From NCBI RefSeq assembly GCF_009866765.1, contig NZ_CP019431.1, positions 620,001-684,000 on the forward strand: a DNA stretch of 64,000 bases, written 5' to 3'. The notes below the pieces were generated by a model. That model was not told the origin of the DNA. It worked only from the letters and a program-made list of their open reading frames with translations, and searched no databases. The DNA comes from Pseudomonas sp. S35. GTDB taxonomy: Bacteria; Pseudomonadota; Gammaproteobacteria; Pseudomonadales; Pseudomonadaceae. Positions 9,129-19,400 of the stretch are shown piece by piece (within the stretch, counting starts at the first letter, position 1; every line of letters begins with the position of its first letter). Position numbers and translations under genes: made by a program.

Positions 9129-11762
9129 ATGGCCGATTGGCAGTCCCTCGATCCCGAGGCCGCTCGTGAAGCGGAAAAATATGAAAACCCTATTCCTAGC
9201 CGCGAACTGATCCTGGCGCACCTCGCCGATCGGGGTTCGCCTGCTAGCCGCGAGCAGTTGGTTGAAGAGTTCGGTCTGACCACCGAAGACCAGCTCGAAG
9301 CCCTGCGCCGCCGTTTGCGTGCCATGGAGCGCGACGCTCAACTGATCTACACCCGCCGCGGTACCTATGCGCCGGTAGACAAGCTTGACCTGATCCTGGG
9401 TCGCATTGCGGGCCACCGTGATGGCTTCGGCTTCCTGATCCCGGACGACGGCAGCGATGACCTGTTCATGAGCCCAGCGCAAATGCGCCTGGTGTTCGAT
9501 GGCGACCGTGCATTGGCGCGCGTTTCCGGCCTGGACCGTCGCGGTCGTCGTGAGGGCGTGATCGTCGAAGTGGTCTCCCGTGCCCACGAGTCCATCGTCG
9601 GCCGTTACTTCGAGGAAGGCGGTATCGGCTTTGTTGTGCCGGATAACCCGAAGGTCCAGCAGGAAGTGCTGATCACCCCAGGCCGCAATGGCGCCGCCAA
9701 GGTCGGCCAGTTCGTCGAGGTGAAAATCACCCACTGGCCGACTGCGCGCTTCCAGCCACAAGGCGATATCGTTGAAGTGGTCGGCAACTACATGGCGCCG
9801 GGCATGGAAATCGACGTTGCGCTGCGCACCTACGATATCCCTCACGTCTGGCCTGAGGCTGTGCTCAAAGAAGCCGCCAAGCTCAAGCCGGAAGTCGAAG
9901 AAAAAGACAAAGAAAAACGCATCGACCTGCGCCATCTACCGTTCGTCACCATCGACGGCGAAGATGCCCGCGACTTCGACGATGCGGTCTATTGCGAAGC
10001 CAAGCCTGGCAAGCTGCGCCTGTTCTCCGGCGGCTGGAAGTTGTTCGTCGCGATTGCCGACGTGTCCAGCTACGTGAAGATCGGTTCGGCCCTGGATAAC
10101 GAAGCCCAGGTGCGCGGCAACTCCGTGTACTTCCCTGAGCGCGTGATCCCGATGCTGCCTGAGCAGTTGTCCAACGGCCTGTGCTCCTTGAACCCGAAAG
10201 TCGACCGTTTGGCCATGGTGTGCGAGATGACCATCTCGAAAACCGGTGAAATGACCGACTACCAGTTCTACGAAGCGGTGATTCACTCCCAGGCGCGCCT
10301 GACCTATAACAAGGTCAGCACCATCCTGGAAACGCCGAAGACCAGCGAAGCCAAGGCCCTGCGTACCGAGTACGCCGGCGTCGTGCCGCACCTCAAGCAG
10401 CTCTACTCGCTGTACAAGGTATTGCTGGGTGCACGTCACGTACGTGGCGCGATCGATTTTGAAACCCAGGAAACCCGGATTGTCTTCGGTTCCGAGCGTA
10501 AGATCGCCGCAATCACCCCGACCACACGTAACGATGCACACAAGCTGATCGAGGAATGCATGCTGGCGGCCAACGTGGCCACTGCCGAATTCCTGAAGAA
10601 GCATGAAATCCCTGCGTTGTACCGCGTGCACGACGGTCCACCGCCGGAGCGCCTGGAAAAACTGCGCGCCTTCCTCGGCGAGCTCGGCCTGTCCCTGCAC
10701 AAAGGCAAGGACGGCCCGACGCCGAAGGACTACCAGGCTCTGCTGGCCAGCATCAAGGACCGTCCGGATTACCACGTGATCCAGACCGTCATGCTGCGCT
10801 CCCTGAGCCAGGCGGTGTACAGCGCTGATAACCAGGGTCACTTCGGCCTGAATTACGAGGCGTACACCCACTTCACCTCGCCGATTCGTCGTTACCCGGA
10901 TTTGCTCACGCACCGGGCGATCCGCAGCGTGATCCATTCCAAGCAAAACACCCCGCACGTCAAGCGCGCCGGTGCCATGACTATTCCGAAGGCACGGATC
11001 TATCCGTACGACGAAGCGGCCCTGGAACAGTTGGGCGAGCAGTGCTCCATGAGCGAGCGCCGCGCCGACGAAGCCACCCGCGACGTGGTGAACTGGCTCA
11101 AGTGCGAGTTCATGAAAGATCGCGTAGGCGAGACGTTCCCGGGTGTGATCACCGCCGTGACCGGCTTTGGCCTGTTCGTCGAGCTGACCGATATCTACGT
11201 CGAAGGCCTGGTGCATGTCACTGCCTTGCCGGGTGACTACTACCACTTCGATCCTGTGCATCACCGCCTGGCGGGCGAGCGCACCGGTCGCAGTTTCCGT
11301 CTGGGCGATACCGTGGAGGTGCAGGTCATGCGCGTCGACCTCGACGAGCGCAAGATCGACTTCGGCATGCCAGACAAGCCAGCCGAGCCGGCGGGACGTA
11401 AAAAACGTGGCAGCGAAACCGCTGCACCGGCTACCAAAGGCAAAGGGGCTTCTGCGAAAGCAGCGGTCGCCGAGCCTGCGCCGGCCAAGGCGGGTCGTCG
11501 TTCTTCGACCAAGGAAAAGGCCCCTGAGGCCTATCGCCCAAGCGACGCAGCGGCGAAAAACGCCGAGTTGCGCAAGAGCCGCGAGTTGAAGCAGCAGTTG
11601 CTCAACGAAGCCAAAAGCGGTGGTAAAGCGGCGTCTGGGGGAAAGTCCCACGGGGCGGAAAAGCCGTCGAGCAAGCCAAGTAAACACCGTAAAGGCCCGC
11701 CTAAAGCGGGTTCGGCCCCCGCGAAAAGCGGCGGGTCGCGCAAACCTAAGGCCAAGTCATGA
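9129..11762 (+). CDS. rnr: Ribonuclease R
   Basis: Processive 3'-5' exoribonuclease (RNB family, 877 residues) that degrades structured RNA and helps in rRNA and tmRNA quality control. Domains: N-terminal winged helix (about 20-85), cold-shock OB folds (about 85-240), and the RNB catalytic domain starting near 265 with the metal-binding run TIDGEDARDFDDAV (Asp276, 282, 284, 285). An S1 domain follows near 650-735 (FPGVITAVTGFGLFVEL). The last 135 or so residues are a Lys/Ala/Ser-rich basic tail typical of pseudomonad RNase R. Its last four bases overlap the rlmB start (ATGA), so rRNA decay and rRNA methylation genes form one operon. Confidence 0.97.
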   Translation: MADWQSLDPEAAREAEKYENPIPSRELILAHLADRGSPASREQLVEEFGLTTEDQLEALRRRLRAMERDAQLIYTRRGTYAPVDKLDLILGRIAGHRDGFGFLIPDDGSDDLFMSPAQMRLVFDGDRALARVSGLDRRGRREGVIVEVVSRAHESIVGRYFEEGGIGFVVPDNPKVQQEVLITPGRNGAAKVGQFVEVKITHWPTARFQPQGDIVEVVGNYMAPGMEIDVALRTYDIPHVWPEAVLKEAAKLKPEVEEKDKEKRIDLRHLPFVTIDGEDARDFDDAVYCEAKPGKLRLFSGGWKLFVAIADVSSYVKIGSALDNEAQVRGNSVYFPERVIPMLPEQLSNGLCSLNPKVDRLAMVCEMTISKTGEMTDYQFYEAVIHSQARLTYNKVSTILETPKTSEAKALRTEYAGVVPHLKQLYSLYKVLLGARHVRGAIDFETQETRIVFGSERKIAAITPTTRNDAHKLIEECMLAANVATAEFLKKHEIPALYRVHDGPPPERLEKLRAFLGELGLSLHKGKDGPTPKDYQALLASIKDRPDYHVIQTVMLRSLSQAVYSADNQGHFGLNYEAYTHFTSPIRRYPDLLTHRAIRSVIHSKQNTPHVKRAGAMTIPKARIYPYDEAALEQLGEQCSMSERRADEATRDVVNWLKCEFMKDRVGETFPGVITAVTGFGLFVELTDIYVEGLVHVTALPGDYYHFDPVHHRLAGERTGRSFRLGDTVEVQVMRVDLDERKIDFGMPDKPAEPAGRKKRGSETAAPATKGKGASAKAAVAEPAPAKAGRRSSTKEKAPEAYRPSDAAAKNAELRKSRELKQQLLNEAKSGGKAASGGKSHGAEKPSSKPSKHRKGPPKAGSAPAKSGGSRKPKAKS

Positions 11763-12514
11763 GTCTGGAAAAAATCTACGGCGTCCACGCCGTAGAAGCA
11801 TTGCTGCGTCACCACCCTAAACGCGTCAAGCAAGTGTGGCTGGCGGAAGGTCGCAGCGAGCCGCGCGTGCAAGCGCTGGTGGAGCTGGCTACCCAAAACA
11901 AGGTTGCCATCGGCCAGGCCGAGCGTCGTGAAATGGACGTGTGGGTCGAAGGCGTTCACCAGGGCGTGGTGGCGGACGTAAGCCCAAGCCAGGTCTGGGG
12001 CGAAGCCATGCTCGACGAGCTGCTCGACCGTACCGAAGGCGCGCCATTGCTGCTGGTGCTGGACGGCGTGACCGACCCGCACAACCTCGGCGCCTGCCTG
12101 CGTTCGGCGGATGCGGCCGGTGCGCTGGCGGTGATCGTGCCTAAAGACAAATCGGCCACCCTGACGCCAGTCGTGCGCAAGGTTGCCTGCGGTGCGGCGG
12201 AAGTGATTCCGCTGGTGGCCGTGACCAACCTGGCGCGCACCCTAGAGAAGCTCCAGCAGCGCGGCCTGTGGATCGTGGGCACGGCAGGCGAGGCTGAGGT
12301 CAGCATTTATGACCAAGACCTCACGGGCCCGACCATCTTGATCATGGGTGCTGAAGGCAAGGGTATGCGTCGTTTGACCCGTGAGCATTGCGACTACCTG
12401 GTACACCTGCCGATGGCCGGTAGCGTCAGCAGCCTCAATGTGTCGGTCGCCACCGGCGTGTGCCTGTTCGAAGCCCGACGTCAGCGTGGGGCCAAGGCCA
12501 AGGCCAAGAAGTAA
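11759..12514 (+). CDS. rlmB: 23S rRNA (guanosine-2'-O-) methyltransferase RlmB
   Basis: SpoU-family enzyme of 251 residues that 2'-O-methylates G2251 (E. coli numbering) in the 23S P-loop. It has an N-terminal rRNA-binding substrate domain (SLEKIYGVHAVEALLRHHP) and a C-terminal SPOUT knot with the family motifs DPHNLGACLRSADAAG, ILIMGAEGKGMRRL and LPMAGSVSSLNVSVATGV. The start overlaps the rnr stop by 4 bp, so translation is probably coupled. A REPIN begins 26 bp after the stop. Confidence 0.97.
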   Translation: MSLEKIYGVHAVEALLRHHPKRVKQVWLAEGRSEPRVQALVELATQNKVAIGQAERREMDVWVEGVHQGVVADVSPSQVWGEAMLDELLDRTEGAPLLLVLDGVTDPHNLGACLRSADAAGALAVIVPKDKSATLTPVVRKVACGAAEVIPLVAVTNLARTLEKLQQRGLWIVGTAGEAEVSIYDQDLTGPTILIMGAEGKGMRRLTREHCDYLVHLPMAGSVSSLNVSVATGVCLFEARRQRGAKAKAKK

Positions 12515-12539
12515 TTCTGAGTCTGGCATAGATGCAAAA

Positions 12540-12628
12540 TGTGGGAGGGGGCTTGCCCCCGATAGCGGTAGGTCGGTTACAGATGATGTGGCTGGCCGGC
12601 CGCAATCGGGGGCAAGCCCCCTCCCACA
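12540..12628. repeat. REPIN
   Basis: Inverted REP pair (12540-12563 and 12605-12628) with the core GGGAGGGGGCTTGCCCCC, between rlmB and the rpsF promoter. It takes up part of the 310-bp gap before rpsF. Confidence 0.9.
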
Positions 12629-12675
12629 TTTGCTTTGTGGTGTTTGGGAGGTTGTTCAAATAATCACCAATCACC

Positions 12676-12704
12676 TTGCGCCCGTTCTTCCCCTTCTCTA
12701 CAAT
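12676..12704 (+). promoter_or_regulatory. Sigma70 promoter of the rpsF operon
   Basis: TTGCGC (12676-12681), a 17-bp spacer and TACAAT (12699-12704) predict a start near 12711 and a leader of about 114 nt before rpsF. It is the best promoter match in this gap. Confidence 0.65.
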
Positions 12705-12722
12705 TGCGCCCCTTGCCCACCT

Positions 12723-12748
12723 GGCAGGCACGCATGTGCCTCCCCTGC
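12723..12748 (+). promoter_or_regulatory. rpsF leader hairpin (possible S6:S18 autoregulatory site)
   Basis: In the predicted leader, GGCAC/GTGCC closes a GCAT loop and is extended below an asymmetric TCCCC bulge by GCA/TGC pairing. Leaders of rpsF operons in many bacteria bind the S6:S18 complex for feedback control. The position and bulged shape fit, but the exact consensus was not verified. Confidence 0.4.
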
Positions 12749-12824
12749 GGCAAGATCCATAAGTGTCATTCACTCCTTGTCTGACCGTTTTTGAGCGGCA
12801 GGCTACAACCCGTAAGGAGCATTC

Positions 12825-13247
12825 ATGCGTCATTACGAAATCATCTTTTTGGTCCACCCGGATCAAAGCGAGCAAGTCGGCGGCATGGTTGAGCGTTACA
12901 CCAAGCTGATCGAAGAAGACGGCGGCAAAATCCACCGTCTGGAAGATTGGGGCCGTCGTCAACTGGCCTACGCAATCAACAATGTTCACAAGGCTCACTA
13001 CGTGATGCTGAACGTTGAGTGCACTGGCAAGGCCCTGGCCGAGCTGGAAGACAACTTCCGCTACAACGATGCAGTGATCCGTAACCTGGTCATCCGTCGC
13101 GAAGAAGCCGTTACCGGCCAATCCGAGATGCTCAAGGCTGAAGAAAACCGCAGTGAGCGCCGTGAGCGTCGCGACCGTCCTGAGCACGAAGGCGCTGATA
13201 GCGCTGATAGTGATGACAGCGACAGCAGCGATAACGCTGACGAGTAA
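12825..13247 (+). CDS. rpsF: 30S ribosomal protein S6
   Basis: Small-subunit platform protein of 140 residues that binds 16S rRNA together with S18. The sequence [20 protein letters not shown] and the segment [12 protein letters not shown] are diagnostic. A ribosome-binding site (TAAGGAG) precedes the ATG. The C-terminal 35 residues are a highly charged Arg/Asp/Ser/Glu tail; in E. coli the S6 C-terminus is poly-glutamylated by RimK. First gene of the rpsF-rpsR-DUF2232-rplI operon. Confidence 0.98.
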   Translation: MRHYEIIFLVHPDQSEQVGGMVERYTKLIEEDGGKIHRLEDWGRRQLAYAINNVHKAHYVMLNVECTGKALAELEDNFRYNDAVIRNLVIRREEAVTGQSEMLKAEENRSERRERRDRPEHEGADSADSDDSDSSDNADE

Positions 13248-13276
13248 TCCACGGACCTTATTAAGGAGCCTATCAA

Positions 13277-13507
13277 ATGGCACGTTTCTTCCGTCGTCGT
13301 AAGTTTTGCCGCTTCACCGCTGAAGAAGTGAAGGAGATCGATTACAAAGATCTCAACACTCTGAAAGCCTACGTATCCGAGACCGGCAAAATCGTTCCAA
13401 GCCGTATCACCGGTACCAAAGCACGTTATCAGCGTCAGCTGGCCACCGCTATCAAGCGCGCCCGCTTCCTGGCCCTGCTGGCCTACACCGACAGCCACGG
13501 CCGCTGA
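13277..13507 (+). CDS. rpsR: 30S ribosomal protein S18
   Basis: Basic 76-residue protein ([20 protein letters not shown], ending [12 protein letters not shown]) that pairs with S6 on the 30S platform. A strong AAGGAG site precedes it, 29 bp after rpsF. The full family length is present. Confidence 0.98.
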   Translation: MARFFRRRKFCRFTAEEVKEIDYKDLNTLKAYVSETGKIVPSRITGTKARYQRQLATAIKRARFLALLAYTDSHGR

Positions 13508-13543
13508 GACCGGGCAGTCGACAAGTAGTAAGGGATTGAATGC

Positions 13544-14437
13544 ATGCGCGCCTTAGCTGAGTTCATCATGCGCGGTCGTGTGCAGGCCACTCTGGTAGTG
13601 GCTGGCTGTGCGGCATTGCCGCTGCTTTATTGGTTGGGTGCTGCCGCGGGTTGCCTTGTGCTGCTGCGGCGCGGTTTGAAGGACGCTCTTGGCGTTCTTG
13701 CCCTGGGTTTGTTGCCGGCCTTGATCTGGTGGCTGCAAATGGGTGATCCACGGGTACTTCTGGTACTGCTGGGGTCATCGAGCCTTGCGTTGGTTTTACG
13801 CGCAAGCGAGTCCTGGGTCCGCACGCTGCTGGTCAGCGTGGCATTGGGGTTGGTGTACTCAGTGATGCTTGGCGCGGCTTTCCGCCCGCAAATCGAGGCG
13901 CTGGCGCAGGAGATCGTCAAGATCCTGCCCCTGGCCCTCGGGGATCTCTACCAGCAATTGTCGGTAGATGAGCGAGCGCGGTTTGCGTCACTGATTGCCC
14001 CGGTCCTGACTGGCCTGATTGCGGCTTTGTTGCAGGTCGTCAGCGTGCTGAGCCTGATTCTTGGGCGTTATTGGCAGGCGTTGTTGTACAACCCGGGTGG
14101 TTTTGGTCGCGAGTTTCGCAGTATCAGAATCCCCGCGGGACCAGCGATGTTGCTGCTGGCGTGCATGGTTGTCGGACCGAACTTCGGTCCACAGATGGCC
14201 TTGCTGGCGCCGATTTGCAGCGTACCGCTGGTGTTTTCCGGGCTGGCCCTGATTCATGGGCTTGTTGCGCGCAAGCGCCTGGCCAAGTTCTGGCTGGTGG
14301 GGTTGTACGTCACGCTGTTGCTGTTCATGCAGCTGATCTATCCGTTACTCGTGGTTTTGGCCATTGTCGACGGCCTGATTGATTTTCGCGGTCGTCTGGC
14401 GTCGAAAGACGCTGATAACGCGAACGGTGAAGGTTAA
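13544..14437 (+). CDS. DUF2232 polytopic membrane protein
   Basis: Integral inner-membrane protein of 297 residues of unknown function, found between rpsR and rplI in pseudomonads and relatives. About eight hydrophobic helices are visible, beginning with ATLVVAGCAALPLLYWLGAA and ending with LFMQLIYPLLVVLAIVDGLI. There is no signal peptide or catalytic motif. It sits 36 bp after rpsR and 18 bp before rplI on the same strand, so it is co-expressed with ribosomal proteins although nothing in it suggests a ribosomal role. DUF2232 resembles the S-component-like YybS group, which is only a fold-level hint. Confidence 0.85.
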   Translation: MRALAEFIMRGRVQATLVVAGCAALPLLYWLGAAAGCLVLLRRGLKDALGVLALGLLPALIWWLQMGDPRVLLVLLGSSSLALVLRASESWVRTLLVSVALGLVYSVMLGAAFRPQIEALAQEIVKILPLALGDLYQQLSVDERARFASLIAPVLTGLIAALLQVVSVLSLILGRYWQALLYNPGGFGREFRSIRIPAGPAMLLLACMVVGPNFGPQMALLAPICSVPLVFSGLALIHGLVARKRLAKFWLVGLYVTLLLFMQLIYPLLVVLAIVDGLIDFRGRLASKDADNANGEG

Positions 14438-14455
14438 AAGTTAGAGGATTTTCAC

Positions 14456-14902
14456 ATGCAACTGATCCTTCTGGAAAAAGTCGCCAACCTGGGCAACCTG
14501 GGCGACAAAGTGAACGTTAAGGCCGGTTACGGTCGTAACTACCTGCTGCCATACGGCAAAGCCACCGCTGCAACCGCTGCCAACCTGGCTGCGTTTGAAG
14601 AGCGTCGTGCTGAGCTGGAAAAAGCAGCAGCAGACAAAAAAGCTTCGGCCGAAACTCGCGCTGCCCAACTGGCTGAGCTGGAAGTGACTATCACTGCCAC
14701 CGCCGGTGACGAAGGCAAGCTGTTCGGTTCGATCGGCACCCACGACATCGCTGATGCACTGACCGCCTCCGGCGTTGAAGTGCAGAAGAGCGAAGTTCGT
14801 CTGCCGAACGGCACCATCCGCAACGTAGGCGAATTCGACGTAGCCGTGCACCTGCACGCCGAAGTTGAAGCCACCGTACGCGTTGTCGTGGTAGCAGCTT
14901 AA
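14456..14902 (+). CDS. rplI: 50S ribosomal protein L9
   Basis: Full-length L9 of 148 residues. The N-terminal rRNA-binding domain has the signature [21 protein letters not shown] long connecting helix rich in Ala/Glu/Lys leads to the C-terminal globular domain ([14 protein letters not shown]). Last gene of the ribosomal operon, ended by a strong terminator at 14950. Confidence 0.98.
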   Translation: MQLILLEKVANLGNLGDKVNVKAGYGRNYLLPYGKATAATAANLAAFEERRAELEKAAADKKASAETRAAQLAELEVTITATAGDEGKLFGSIGTHDIADALTASGVEVQKSEVRLPNGTIRNVGEFDVAVHLHAEVEATVRVVVVAA

Positions 14903-14949
14903 GCAGCACCTAACGGGTTGGCACCTCGCGTGCCAGCCGGTTAACATCG

Positions 14950-14988
14950 GGCACGATCCTGTTTACAGGTCGTGCCTTTTGTTTTTTT
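14950..14988 (+). terminator. Intrinsic terminator after rplI
   Basis: The long stem GGCACGATCCTG / CAGGTCGTGCC, with one mismatch and a TTTA loop, is followed by TTTTGTTTTTTT. It separates the ribosomal operon from dnaB. Confidence 0.9.
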
Positions 14989-15012
14989 ACGATCCCCGAA
15001 TTCCAAGTGGCC

Positions 15013-16407
15013 ATGAACGATATCTCCGCTCCTGAGCAATACGATCTGCAAACCGCTGCCCTGAAGGTGCCGCCGCATTCCATCGAGGCCGAACAGGCCG
15101 TGCTCGGTGGTTTGATGCTGGACAACAACGCCTGGGAACGCGTGCTGGATCAAGTCTCGGATGGTGATTTCTACCGTCATGACCACCGCCTGATCTTCCG
15201 CGCTATCGCCAAGCTGGCCGACCAGAACTCACCGATCGACGTGGTGACCCTGGCCGAACAGTTGGACAAGGAAGGCCAGACCTCTCAAGTGGGCGGCCTG
15301 GGTTACCTGGGCGAGTTGGCGAAAAACACGCCATCGGTCGCCAACATCAAGGCCTATGCGCAGATCGTCCGTGCGCGGGCCACGTTGCGCCAGTTGATCG
15401 GCATCGCCACCGAGATCGCCGACAGCGCCTTCAACCCGGAAGGCCGCACCGCTGAAGAGATTCTCGACGAGGCCGAACGGCAGATCTTCCAGATCGCCGA
15501 GGCCCGACCAAAAACCGGTGGCCCGGTCAGCGTCAACGACCTGCTGACCAAGGCCATCGACCGTATCGATACCCTGTTCAACACCGACAACGCCATCACC
15601 GGCCTGTCCACCGGCTACACCGACCTGGATGGCATGACCAGCGGCCTGCAGCCGTCTGACCTGATCATCGTCGCCGGCCGTCCGTCCATGGGTAAAACCA
15701 CTTTCGCCATGAACCTGGTGGAAAACGCGGTGTTGCGCAGCGACAAAGCGGTACTGGTCTACTCCCTGGAGATGCCAGGTGAATCGCTGATCATGCGTAT
15801 GTTGTCGTCGCTGGGGCGCATCGACCAGACCAAAGTGCGTGCTGGCCGCCTGGAAGACGACGATTGGCCACGCTTGACCTCGGCGGTCAACCTGCTCAAC
15901 GACCGCAAGCTGTTTATCGATGACACGGCGGGCATCAGCCCGTCGGAAATGCGCGCGCGTACCCGACGCTTGGTGCGTGAACACGGCGATATCGCGCTGA
16001 TCATGATCGACTACCTGCAACTCATGCAGATCCCAGGCTCCAGCGGTGATAGCCGTACCAACGAGATTTCCGAGATTTCCCGCTCGTTGAAAGCCCTGGC
16101 CAAGGAGTTCAACTGCCCGGTGGTTGCCCTCTCGCAGCTCAACCGTTCCCTGGAGCAACGGCCGAACAAGCGCCCGATCAACTCCGACTTGCGGGAATCC
16201 GGAGCGATCGAGCAGGATGCCGACGTGATCATGTTCGTTTACCGCGACGAGGTGTATCACCCGGAAACCGAGCATAAAGGCATCGCTGAAATCATTATCG
16301 GTAAGCAGCGTAACGGCCCGATCGGTACCACGCGCCTGGCGTTTATCGGCAAGTACACCCGCTTCGAAAACCTGGCGCCGGGCAGTTACAACTTTGACGA
16401 TGAGTAA
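15013..16407 (+). CDS. dnaB: Replicative DNA helicase DnaB
   Basis: Hexameric 5'-3' helicase at the replication fork, 464 residues. The N-terminal domain (PPHSIEAEQAVLGGLMLDN) binds primase. The RecA-like C-terminal domain carries Walker A GRPSMGKTTFAMN, Walker B ALIMIDYLQLM and the arginine-finger region RDESGAIEQDADVIMFVYRDE-like segment near the end. The start was placed at ATG 15013 (MNDISAPEQYD); GTG 15007 is in frame two codons earlier and cannot be excluded, since the ribosome-binding site is weak. In P. aeruginosa, alr follows dnaB; here the next gene is a convergent toxin-like gene whose stop lies 3 bp away. Confidence 0.97.
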   Translation: MNDISAPEQYDLQTAALKVPPHSIEAEQAVLGGLMLDNNAWERVLDQVSDGDFYRHDHRLIFRAIAKLADQNSPIDVVTLAEQLDKEGQTSQVGGLGYLGELAKNTPSVANIKAYAQIVRARATLRQLIGIATEIADSAFNPEGRTAEEILDEAERQIFQIAEARPKTGGPVSVNDLLTKAIDRIDTLFNTDNAITGLSTGYTDLDGMTSGLQPSDLIIVAGRPSMGKTTFAMNLVENAVLRSDKAVLVYSLEMPGESLIMRMLSSLGRIDQTKVRAGRLEDDDWPRLTSAVNLLNDRKLFIDDTAGISPSEMRARTRRLVREHGDIALIMIDYLQLMQIPGSSGDSRTNEISEISRSLKALAKEFNCPVVALSQLNRSLEQRPNKRPINSDLRESGAIEQDADVIMFVYRDEVYHPETEHKGIAEIIIGKQRNGPIGTTRLAFIGKYTRFENLAPGSYNFDDE

Positions 16408-16410
16408 TCA

Positions 16411-19400
16411 TTATCGGCTTGGCTGCCTGGGAAATAGTTTTTTGATGACGGTTTCGCTGTATCTGTAGTTCCAGCGCAACTCGGTACCGGCAGACATGTC
16501 CTCGCTGGCAAACAGGCCGATGAGTATCATTTGCTCGGGCGGGTTGTTGGCGACTTGAGCTTCGATCTCAAAGAGTGCCGCTTCGGTGTTGTAGCCTGTT
16601 ATAGCCTGTCGGACCGGGACGCCGGCGTCATACTCAAAAAGGGTATTTATCCTCGACAGTGCGTTGTCTCCTGACAGCACCGGTTGCGTGTGCAGCGCGT
16701 GAGTGGAGGTTGGCCTGACGTTTCTGATGGGCATCAGGTAGGGGTCTTGACGTGCGTTTGCAACGTAGAAAGGCAGTGTCTCGCCGCCATAGACGCCTAG
16801 GGCTTCGCCTTTTTTCAAGGCTCGCCGGGTGATGACGGTGCTCTGGCCAATCATGGCTGCCTCCTCCGGGAACTGTTGATGGGCGGCGGTGAAAGGGATG
16901 ACCTCCAGTTTTTCTTCATAAAGGCGTGCAACCTGTTCATAGCCTTCCCATTGGATGTAAGGCCGAATCAGCGCGCTTCTGAATACCGTTTCAGAGGTTA
17001 ATGATTTGGCTTGTGCCTGTATGCGTCGGATTCGGAGGGGCTGGCCAAACTCGTCCCGTAGCGGGTATCGACCATTGTTGGCTCGGTCGTAGATGCGCAG
17101 ATAGTTCCGGCTGTGCTGATAGCCCCGTTCACTGCGCATGGAATCGAGCTCTTGGGCGGTGTATTGGATCTTTATGGTTCCCTCTTCTGCAGACTCGTAG
17201 TCGCTGGAAGAGTGCGCAGACTCAAACTCGTCACTGGACTCCATCCCTCGCGGTGAGGATACCGGCGAGTCTTTTCCTCCCAGCAAAGCATCCTTGATGG
17301 GGTCGACCTCCCAGCCACCATCGGGTTTTCTGCGCAGGTAGGGTTGATAGGCCCTGAAGCGACTGCGTGCGTCAATCAGGCGCCAGCCCAGAGCGTCGGA
17401 CTTGGCTGGGTAATACTTTTGGTTGTCCTGAACGTAGTATCGAAAGCTGCCGTCCGGACGTGGCGTGGAGATGTAAGTGCCGTCATCGCGCAGTGTCAGC
17501 CCCGTGGGTCGGTGAATTTCGGCGAACAGCGGGTCCAGAGGCTGCCCGGCTGCGTTGGACAGTTTCGCCGTGACTGGCGGGGCTCGCAGCGGTAACGGTA
17601 CGTTGCGCATCTTGGACACGCAGGTGTTCAGGATTGCCTGCCTCAGGGTGGTCGCGCCTGTTTGTTCCAGGATGGCACTGCGCTCAGGTACGGTAAGCGT
17701 ACGTTCCAGTGCGCCCGGAAGGTCAGTGGTGCCTGGGGTGCCTTCAAGTTTGTACTGTTCGCCCTGACGGATGAGCACGTGTCGAGTACGGGCGTTCTTT
17801 GGGCCGAGACTGGCGAGTAAGGGGCCATCGGCAGTGCCGTCATACACCTCGATTCTGCGCTGCGCAGGCCAGCCGGGTATCTGCTCAAGGGCATACAGGG
17901 TCAGGGGGATGCTATGTCGATCACCGACGGACTCCAGTAAAACCCCTTCTTGAGCGCGATTTGCCTGTATCGCACTGCGGTACTGGTCGGCTTCCCATTT
18001 CAGTAATGGTGTCATGTCGTTTTTTTGTTGCAGGCTTTGCTGGTCTTGGGGGCTGAGCGTCGCCTCTAGCTCCTCCAGATGGTGTTTGGACAGCTCCGGC
18101 ATGAGGGTGCGCAGGTTTTGCTCGGTAGGCGTGATGGCTTTTTCGCCTGGCGCGTTGAGCACAGAGAACAGCCACTGTTTTTTCTGTGACGCCTGATCTT
18201 CCAGGCGCATGGCGAGGTTTTCAGTTTTGGTGAAGTCCTCGATAAATGACGTGGGCAATAGATTGTTGAATACCGCCTGCGGCAGTTGTTCCTCCACCAC
18301 GTGCAGCAGTTCGCCCTGCCTGAATCGTGCTTCGCTGACTTTTATTTCGACGGGGCCCGTCCCGGCGCGTATCACCTCGTTGTTCTGCTCGCCGACAACT
18401 TTCAGCGTATGCGTGGTTGGCCATTCCGGCAGTTTGCTGAGTAGATGGAATTGAATGAACGGCGAATAGGGCGTGACCGAAATGCCTTCGGCACGCTCCA
18501 GGTTGAAGTCGTTGATTTCCTGTTCCAGGTTGAAGTGTTTGAGGGTGTCGCGCAGTAAGGGCGGCGGGCGCACCATGTCCTGGTGGAGTTGGCGCAACGT
18601 GGGGGTGTCCACGCCGCCAAGGAGCATGAGGGATTCGACGGCCGGCTCGGTGAGTGTGGCGGCATCAGGTCCTAGGCGTTTGATCAGCTTGAGATTGTCC
18701 CAATCTGTCGATGTTTCGTGCGCATGCCGCCAGCCGCCCACTTCATTGCTCAGCAAGGGCGGGGCATAGGCGTGTGGGTCGGTGGGGTGTGAGAGCTCCC
18801 AGTGCTTGTCATCGGAGGCGCGCTTGATGGCGTGAGTATGTTCATCGAACTTCAGGTACTGCTGTTGCTCGTGTTGATATTTGCCTTGTTTATCGGCGCG
18901 CACATAGTCGGCAAGCACCTTGGGGTGGCGGTAGGGCTTCAGGTCCGGGTTCCACAGGCGCCATCCCTTGTTGCGTACCCGCACCTTTATCAGGCCACCG
19001 GTAAAGCTGGCGGCCTTGACCGCACCCGCGGTTGCCGCGGCCATGGCTACTGTGTCTACCACATCCAATAAGTCGTTCAGGGCCTGTTCGCTGTCGCCGC
19101 GACTCCAGGCTGCGAAACCGTCATATACGGTACTGATGATCTGACCGGCAGCGATCACCAGCATCACCTCTCCCACAATGGGAATGAATGACGCGGCAAA
19201 GAACAGTACCGATTTGCCCAGGTCGATATAGCTCTGAAGGCGCTTTTGTCGACTTGCAAGGTCAGCATCGGCGGTGGGTATCGCCAGGGTGCGTGCATCA
19301 TCTTTGATCTGGGTGATTCGATGCCGGGCGATGGAGTGGAACAGGTCGCCTCTGATGGGGGTGAGGCTGATTGATGCTTCCAGCTGGGTAGGGTCGCTTC

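Noticed and set aside
9936..11687. 583-codon antisense frame inside rnr
   Set aside because: Same kind of shadow; His/Gln/Val-rich composition without family similarity.
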